In this document: piece by piece, positions 6,480-11,522 of the stretch
How positions within the stretch are numbered: the stretch's first letter is position 1
Layout of the letters: every line of letters begins with the position of its first letter
DNA from: Chitinophagaceae bacterium
GTDB taxonomy: Bacteria > Bacteroidota > Bacteroidia > Chitinophagales > Chitinophagaceae
Assembly (NCBI GenBank): GCA_025455665.1
Contig: JALOMC010000096.1
Span: forward strand, 1-11,522
Length of the DNA: 11,522 nt
Direction: 5' to 3'
The notes under the pieces: model-generated
Databases searched by the model: none
Seen by the model: the letters and a program-made list of their open reading frames with translations, nothing else
Told to the model about the DNA's origin: nothing
Made by a program: the position numbers and the translations under genes

Positions 6480-9400
6480 CTATACAGCTACAGCTTCGGG
6501 CACAATGGCCTCGGGGGCCATGGCTTGCAAATGGGTAAGTGCCCAGCTGGCCTGTGCCAAAATCGGCTCTACATGCTCATCGGCCAGGGCTTGCTGCCAG
6601 CCATTTTTCTTCATGCCTCCATCAAGGGCTATCAGGCGTTCGTACACATCGCCCACTTTTATCATGCCAAAGGTGGGCTTCAGTTGGTGGGCCATCGCTG
6701 CTGCGGTGGCAGCGTCCTTTTGTTCCATGGCGGCTTTTAGTCCGCCCAGCTTATCGGGGATGGTGCGTACAAATGTTTTGAGCACTTCATCAATAAAGCG
6801 CTTATCGCCGTTGGCAATGGTGTGCAGTGGTGTCAGGTCGATGGTAGTTTCGCGGTGCTCAGCTGGCAATGCTGCTGCCGGCGTAGGTGCCATGGTGGGG
6901 GGTGGCGGCGGTTGCTCGGCTGCTACCGTGGCTTCATCGGTGCGGCCGGTGAGGCGCCTGATGAGGGCAAACAATTCGGTAGGTTCAAACGGCTTCGATA
7001 CAAAAGCCTGCATGCCAGCAGCAAGGCAGCGGGCCTGCTCATCTTTTAGTGCATCGGCCGTCATGGCTACAATAGGTGTTTTGCTGCGCAGTTGGCGCCG
7101 TATCAGTTGGGTGGCCTCCAGCCCGCCCATTACCGGCATTTGCAGATCCATCAGCACCAGATCAAAGCGTTGCCTTTGCATACAGGCAATGGCTTCGGTG
7201 CCGCTATCTACCAGTACTACTTCAGCCCCCTGCTTGTACAGCGTGTTTACTATTACTTTCTGGTTAATGGAGTTGTCTTCGGCTACCAGTATGCGCAGCC
7301 CTTCCAGCAGGCCAGCCGCCACTTGTGCCTGCTGCCAATCGGCTACCGGCAGGTCGGCCGCATCGGCTACAGCATAGGGTATCGTTATGTCGAATACGCT
7401 GCCTTCGCCTTCTTTGCTATCAACAGTCACTGTACCCTGCTGCATTTCTACCAGCTGCTTTACAATGGCCAGGCCAAGGCCCGTGCCGCCAAACTTGCGG
7501 CTCGAGTTGACACTGCTTTGTACAAACGCATCAAACACTGCTTGTAGCCGGCTGGCGGGTATTCCCACACCTGTATCTGTCACCCGGCAGGTTAGCTGCA
7601 CCTTTTGCTGCTGGCTGGCATCGGCCATGGTATGTGCCGCTACCACCACTTTTACACCACCCTCCTGTGTAAATTTCACTGCGTTGCCTACCAGGTTGAT
7701 GATGATTTGCTCCAGCCGCAGCGCATCGCCCATCAGGCAGGCGGGTACACTATCTTGTATCTGTAGCTCTACCTCAATCATTTTCTCCCTCGCCTTCAGG
7801 TGAAAGGGTTTCATGCACTTTTCAAACACCCTGCGAGGATCAAATGGACGGCTATCAAAATCGAACTTACCGGAGCGTATTTTAGAAAAGTCGAGCAAAT
7901 CATTGATCAGCGATACCAGGCTTAGTGCCGATTCGTGAATGGCTTGTAAATACTCATGCTGTTCGGCGGTCAGTTGCGTTTGCTGCAGCAGGTTGGTCAT
8001 CCCCAGCACGCCATTCATGGGGGTACGTATTTCGTGGCTGATGTTTGCCATGAACACTTCTTGCGAGTGCTTTGCTTCCTCAGCCTCAGCTTTCGCTTTT
8101 TCCAACTGCATCGACTGCTCTTTCTGCGCAGTAAAATCAGTAGAAATACCGGCGATGTATTCCAACTGGCCATGGGCCCCCATGAGCGGATACTTGGTAG
8201 TAACAAGGTAGCGCTGCCGGCCATTATTGGTAGTGTACCAATGCTCGTAGGTTACGGGGCTGAGCGTTTCCAGTATCTGCGCATCCGACGATTCGTACAA
8301 CGGCAAATTTTCATCGTGGGCTACATCGGCTATTCGGCGCTGTAGCATATCAGCTGCAGCATAGCCGGTCAGCGTTTGCATGTAGTCATTCACCATTACA
8401 AAACGCCCGTCTACCGTTTTCAAAAAAACACCCGCCGGCACCGTGTCTATCAGGTTTTGCATCAGCTGCTGTTGCCGGTCCTTCTCCTGCTGCAGTTGCT
8501 CTACCAAATGGCGGGTTTGCTTTTCCTGGTGCACATCCCACACCACCACCTGTACTTCGCGTAGCATGCCTGCTTCATCCCGTATGGGAAACAGTTGACC
8601 CGACAGCCACTTTTCTTCTCCATTCTTGCACTTTACCTTAAACTCCAGTTGCTGCATCAGCTTGCTACGGTCGCTGTTGGTCTCAAACTGCCGGGCTATA
8701 AACTTCGAGTCATCAGCCAGCAGCATGTCCCATTTCAACCCAATCAGCTCGGCAGGCTTGTAGCCGCCAATGTCGTAAATGGGTTGGCTGATGTATTGTA
8801 TAATGCCATCCCGATTGAGCAAAGCGGTAATAAAGCCTGACTCTTCTACCAGGTACTTGTAGCGCAGGTCGCTGGCACTTTTGCCGGCTTTGTAGCGGCG
8901 CATGCGTGAAAATGCCACCAGCAGCAAGATGGTAACCAGTACAAAACCGCCAATACTTACTGATACCCGCTGTATCAGGTTGGCCCGCAACGAAGCCTGC
9001 CCGCTATCAAGCTGCGCAAACAACACATTGATGGCCGCACTCGATTCCTTGCGAACGTCGGATGCAATCAGCACCATTTGCCCCGATAAAAAATTGTGCA
9101 GGCTGCTATCGCCCGAATTTGCTGCGTAGCGGCCAGCCATCAATTCGCGGCTGCTTGCTTGCAGGCGTTCGTCTACCTGCCGGCGCATGGCCAGGTAGTA
9201 TGGCCATACATTGGGGTACTGCTGTGCAGCCTGCCGAATGCTATCGAGGCGGCTGTTTACTTTTTGTCGAGTGAGATCTGTCCACGCCTTTAGCTCGGTA
9301 GCCGACTGCTGCTTGCTGGCGTATAGTTCGGTAGCCGATTGGCGCAGTCTGATTTCCAGATCATTGAGCTGATAGATGTAATGGTGAAGACCTGCAATCT

Positions 9401-9554
9401 CGTTTTCGATACGCGTAGAGCGGCTGTGCAAAAACAGCAGGCTGGCAACAAACGCCACCGTGGCCAGAGCGGCCAGTATTACATACTGCAGTATTGATCG
9501 GCGATGCGCCATACCCCCTAAAGCATTTAGGCAGCCTTTTATTGCTGCTGTCAT
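6480..9554 (-). CDS. hybrid sensor histidine kinase with receiver and HPt domains
   Basis: This 1024-residue membrane protein carries most of a multistep phosphorelay. Order: TM1 (about 20-43), a helical extracytoplasmic sensor region with no recognised motif (45-195), TM2 (197-218), PAS (about 228-345), PAS (about 362-478), and a short coiled coil (478-500). Then come HisKA with FMANISHEIRTPMNG (phospho-His507), HATPase_c with N624, DTGVGI (660-665) and GGTGLGLAI (689-697), and a receiver with ED pair 759-760, phospho-Asp803 (LMDLQMPVMGG), Thr832 and Lys854. After a proline-rich linker (881-899) comes HPt with AHQLKP (His956). All catalytic residues are present. The HPt motif has Pro where many have Gly, a variant I recall as common in Bacteroidota. 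No stand-alone response regulator is nearby, so the final target is unknown. The start is uncertain: ATG 9554 or ATG 9512 (residue 15, directly before TM1) both work, and neither has a good ribosome-binding site. The gene may head a unit with the three exported-protein genes downstream. Confidence 0.95.
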   Translation of the reverse strand: MTAAIKGCLNALGGMAHRRSILQYVILAALATVAFVASLLFLHSRSTRIENEIAGLHHYIYQLNDLEIRLRQSATELYASKQQSATELKAWTDLTRQKVNSRLDSIRQAAQQYPNVWPYYLAMRRQVDERLQASSRELMAGRYAANSGDSSLHNFLSGQMVLIASDVRKESSAAINVLFAQLDSGQASLRANLIQRVSVSIGGFVLVTILLLVAFSRMRRYKAGKSASDLRYKYLVEESGFITALLNRDGIIQYISQPIYDIGGYKPAELIGLKWDMLLADDSKFIARQFETNSDRSKLMQQLEFKVKCKNGEEKWLSGQLFPIRDEAGMLREVQVVVWDVHQEKQTRHLVEQLQQEKDRQQQLMQNLIDTVPAGVFLKTVDGRFVMVNDYMQTLTGYAAADMLQRRIADVAHDENLPLYESSDAQILETLSPVTYEHWYTTNNGRQRYLVTTKYPLMGAHGQLEYIAGISTDFTAQKEQSMQLEKAKAEAEEAKHSQEVFMANISHEIRTPMNGVLGMTNLLQQTQLTAEQHEYLQAIHESALSLVSLINDLLDFSKIRSGKFDFDSRPFDPRRVFEKCMKPFHLKAREKMIEVELQIQDSVPACLMGDALRLEQIIINLVGNAVKFTQEGGVKVVVAAHTMADASQQQKVQLTCRVTDTGVGIPASRLQAVFDAFVQSSVNSSRKFGGTGLGLAIVKQLVEMQQGTVTVDSKEGEGSVFDITIPYAVADAADLPVADWQQAQVAAGLLEGLRILVAEDNSINQKVIVNTLYKQGAEVVLVDSGTEAIACMQRQRFDLVLMDLQMPVMGGLEATQLIRRQLRSKTPIVAMTADALKDEQARCLAAGMQAFVSKPFEPTELFALIRRLTGRTDEATVAAEQPPPPPTMAPTPAAALPAEHRETTIDLTPLHTIANGDKRFIDEVLKTFVRTIPDKLGGLKAAMEQKDAATAAAMAHQLKPTFGMIKVGDVYERLIALDGGMKKNGWQQALADEHVEPILAQASWALTHLQAMAPEAIVPEAVAV

Positions 9555-9598
9555 CTACGCTCACAGCCCTGTGCTTTCCAGCCACCACACCTTCCTAT

Positions 9599-9606
9599 CA
9601 AATTTA
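9599..9606 (-). promoter_or_regulatory. possible -7 promoter box for the sensor kinase gene
   Basis: On the minus strand TAAATTTG matches the Bacteroidota -7 consensus TAnnTTTG. A start about 7 nt downstream would give a leader of roughly 40 nt before ATG 9554. No -33 TTTG is visible; that region is instead GC-rich and forms a small hairpin (GCCCC 9625-9629 / GGGGC 9636-9640). Confidence 0.35.
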
Positions 9607-9677
9607 CTACCATACCGGGCGGTGGCCCCCCATGCGGGGCTTATTCAACAAATACGATAGTACAATAGTCGTTGGTA

Positions 9678-9799
9678 CGACAATGGCTGTAGTAGCATTT
9701 CTACAAAAAGCATGCTCAAACAGACGCCGGCGTCCAGCAGCTGGAAAATGACCAGCTATTGGTCTGTTTGGAAATGACAGCCAACAATGGGTATTGTCG
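9678..9799. repeat. interrupted long inverted repeat in the E2-kinase intergenic region
   Basis: Four blocks pair in perfect order: CGACAAT 9678-9684 with ATTGTCG 9793-9799; GGCTGT 9685-9690 with ACAGCC 9777-9782; CATTTC 9696-9701 with GAAATG 9771-9776; CAAACAGAC 9717-9725 with GTCTGTTTG 9762-9770. That is 28 pairs, broken by one-sided insertions of 5 and 15 nt on the left and 10 nt on the right. Inside sits a further 6-bp hairpin (AGCTGG 9739-9744 / CCAGCT 9752-9757). The right half is contiguous for 21 nt. As RNA either strand would fold into a long bulged hairpin. It begins 2 nt beyond the E2 terminator T tract on the minus strand and ends about 70 nt before the possible kinase promoter. 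It could be a structured small RNA, a regulator-binding region or a decayed mobile-element remnant; sequence alone does not decide. The rest of the intergenic region (9555-9865) shows no gene. Confidence 0.6.
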
Positions 9800-9800
9800 C

Positions 9801-9833
9801 AAAAAAGAGGACCCGGCCATTGTAGCCGGGTCC
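9801..9833 (-). terminator. intrinsic terminator of the E2 gene
   Basis: On the minus strand GGACCCGGC and GCCGGGTCC form a 9-bp GC-rich stem (9833-9825 with 9817-9809) around a 7-nt loop, followed by TC and six T (9806-9801). It lies about 33 nt after the E2 stop codon and is well formed, so it should separate E2 transcription from the kinase gene downstream. Confidence 0.9.
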
Positions 9834-9865
9834 GGTATTGTTTGTATAAAAAAACCAGTTGAATA

Positions 9866-11522
9866 CTATACCAGCATCGTCACCGGATTTTCGAGGTAGG
9901 CCTTCAGCGTTTGCATAAAGGCTGCCCCTACTGCTCCATCTACACTGCGGTGGTCGCAGCTCAGTGTCAGCTTCATGATGTTGCGCACCGCAAACTCGCC
10001 TTGCTCATTGCGGTATACTTCTTCTTTTATTTTGCCTACGGCCAAAATGCAGCTGTCTGGCGGGTTCACTATGGCAGTAAACTCGTCGATATCCATCATA
10101 CCAAGGTTGCTGATGGTAAAGGTGTTGCCGGTAAACTCATGCGGCTGCAGCTTCTTGCCTTTTGCCTTGCCGCCGAGGTCTTTGGCTTCGGCCGCTATCT
10201 GGCTCAGCGTTTTTTGATCGGCAAAGCGAATGACCGGTACAATCAAACCATCGGGGATGGCCACAGCCATACCAATATGTACGTGCTGGTAGGTGCGGAT
10301 AAAATCGCCCATCCAACTGCTGTTCACAGCCGGATGTTTGCGCAGGGCCATGGCCGCAGCTTTGATGATCATATCGTTGAAGCTGATCTTGGCCGGGCTG
10401 ATCTCATTGAGCTTGGTGCGGGCCGCCATGGCATTGTCCATGTTTATTTCCATCTTCAGATAGAAATGCGGTGCGGTAAACTTGCTTTCGCTGAGGCGCT
10501 TGGCAATCACCTTGCGCATTTGGCTGTTGGGTGTATCGGCATAGCCTTCGCCGGCACCGCCGGGCACAAATGGTGCTACAGCAGGTGCAGCAGCGGCCGG
10601 TGCTACCTCGGCCACAGCAGCAGCAGGCGCAGCTGTAGCGGCAGCAGGGGCTGCAGCGGGTACGTAGCTGTCCACATCTTGCTTGATGATGCGGCCATTG
10701 TCGCCGCTCCCTTTTACGTAGCGCAAATCAATGCCTTTGTCGGCAGCCAGCTTTTTGGCCAGCGGGCTGGCTAGTATGCGGCCACTATTTACCACCACAG
10801 GGGCTGCAGCAGGCGCAGCGGCGGCGGCAGCCGGGGTGGCGGGTGCAGAAGTAGCAGCAGGTTCAGCAACAGCAGCGGCTGCTGGTGCTGTGGCAGCCCC
10901 GCTTTTGGCAGCGGCTACTATCTGGTCTATTTTGAAATCGGCCGCGCCGATGATGGCCAGCAGATCATTCACCTGAATTTTTTCGCCCGCAGCAGCACCC
11001 TGGTACAGCAGTACCCCATTCTTGTAGCTTTCCAGCTCCATGGTGGCTCTTGTAGCTTTCCAGCTCCATGGTGGCCTTGTCGGTTTCTATTTCGGCCAGC
11101 ACGTCGCCTTTGCTCACGGTATCGCCTACTTTTTTGGCCCAGTTGGCTATCACGCCTTCGGTCATGGTATCGCTCAGGCGGGGCATCAGCACCACTTCCT
11201 CTATCGCGTTCAGGTCCAGGCTGCTGGTAGTAGCTGCCGGAGCAGCGGTTGCAGCAGCGGGTGCAGCGGCAGGTGCAGCAGCCGGAGAGGCAGTTCCGCC
11301 TGTCAGCAGGCCGCTGATGTCTTCGCCGGGATTGCCTACAATTACCAGCAGATCGTCTACCTGCAGTTTGCCGCCGGCAGCTGTGCCCAGGTGCAAAATG
11401 GTCCCGTCCTTATAGCTTTCCAGCTCCATGGTGGCCTTGTCCGTTTCTACTTCTGCCAGCAGGTCGCCCTTTTTCACACTATCGCCCACCTTTTTGTGCC
11501 AGGCGGCGATCACGCCTTCGGT
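9866..11522 (-). CDS. pdhC: pyruvate dehydrogenase E2, dihydrolipoamide acetyltransferase (5' partial, frameshifted)
   Basis: E2 passes acetyl groups from lipoate to CoA and forms the core of the cytoplasmic pyruvate dehydrogenase complex. The gene enters at 11522 in frame (TEGVIAAWHKKVGDSV); by comparison with its second lipoyl domain only about 15 residues are missing. Domains in order: lipoyl 1 (ETDKATMELESY, lipoyl-Lys codon 11438-11436), an Ala/Pro linker, lipoyl 2 (lipoyl-Lys codon 11078-11076), a linker, an E1/E3-binding domain (ILASPLAKKLAADKGIDLRY and GSGDNGRI, about 10780-10675), a linker, and the acetyltransferase core ending at 9866. The core carries the catalytic DHRSVDG motif with His at 9952-9950. 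Frame is lost at a duplication at 11021-11076 inside lipoyl 2: the upstream frame reads on as SHHGAGKLQ and stops at 10965, while the downstream frame is open from 11041. Removing 28 bp restores DKATMELESYKNGVLLYQG and an intact protein. The two-lipoyl layout and PDH-type core fit E2p better than 2-oxoglutarate E2. Read literally, the gene makes a protein without a catalytic domain; an assembly error is quite possible. Confidence 0.9.
11021..11076. repeat. 27-bp tandem duplication plus one base, in the E2 lipoyl 2 region
   Basis: Positions 11021-11047 and 11049-11075 are identical over 27 nt, separated by a single T at 11048. Both copies encode ATMELESYK on the minus strand. CTTG occurs both at the left end of the unit and just after the second copy (11076-11079), as expected for slippage between short matches. 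A pure 27-bp duplication would be in frame; the extra T makes the net insertion 28 bp and breaks the gene. Confidence 0.95.

Noticed and set aside
6505..7377. 290-codon plus-strand frame opposite the kinase C-terminal half
   Set aside because: It is a Ser/Ala-rich antisense shadow of receiver and HPt coding sequence, with no domain pattern and no promoter or start context.
9911..10774. Long open frame on the plus strand opposite the E2 gene (287 codons)
   Set aside because: It is antisense to an unmistakable acetyltransferase core; its low-complexity stretches mirror the Ala/Pro linkers and it has no protein motif of its own.
10560..10920. GCA/GCC-rich stretches in the E2 gene as independent microsatellites
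   Set aside because: They encode Ala/Pro interdomain linkers, which are normal in E2 proteins.

Overview
The window looks like chromosomal DNA of a Bacteroidota bacterium, most likely a member of the Chitinophagaceae or a close relative. The evidence is the protein content (class II fumarase, two-lipoyl pyruvate dehydrogenase E2, an MGH1-like glycosidase with C-terminal sugar-binding modules, a large hybrid histidine kinase with a fused HPt domain), starts that lack clear Shine-Dalgarno sequences, and TAnnTTTG-type promoter boxes. No tRNA, rRNA, CRISPR array, insertion sequence or phage gene was seen.

Layout: the left edge holds the first 19 codons of a leftward gene whose N-terminus looks like a peptidoglycan-binding module. 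A gene-free stretch of about 440 bp follows, rich in dyads and ending in an octanucleotide GAAC repeat array, and then the rightward fumC. fumC ends in a strong bidirectional hairpin terminator shared with a leftward block of four genes. In transcription order the block is: hybrid sensor kinase (9554 to 6480), small secreted protein (6384 to 5815), DUF481 outer-membrane protein (5742 to 4696), and lipoprotein glycosidase (4629 to 2016). Gaps between the four are 66 to 95 nt with no strong terminator, so co-transcription is possible but unproven. Upstream lies a 311-bp intergenic region with a clear terminator, an unexplained interrupted inverted repeat of about 122 bp and a possible kinase promoter. 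The right edge holds the leftward E2 gene, missing only its first few codons.

How the genes relate: fumarase and pyruvate dehydrogenase E2 are central carbon metabolism. The four-gene block looks like a cell-envelope group, with a membrane sensor kinase followed by three exported proteins; a regulatory link is inference only.

Two genes are broken. The glycosidase changes frame near 3068-3085, where about 15 residues expected from the family also appear to be missing. The E2 gene carries a 27-bp tandem duplication plus one extra base exactly at its second lipoyl-attachment segment. The E2 damage hits a normally important enzyme, so sequencing or assembly error must be weighed against real mutation. 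I found no convincing undescribed defence or mobile system. The most unusual signals are the two gene lesions, the GAAC octamer array and the interrupted inverted repeat at 9678-9799.
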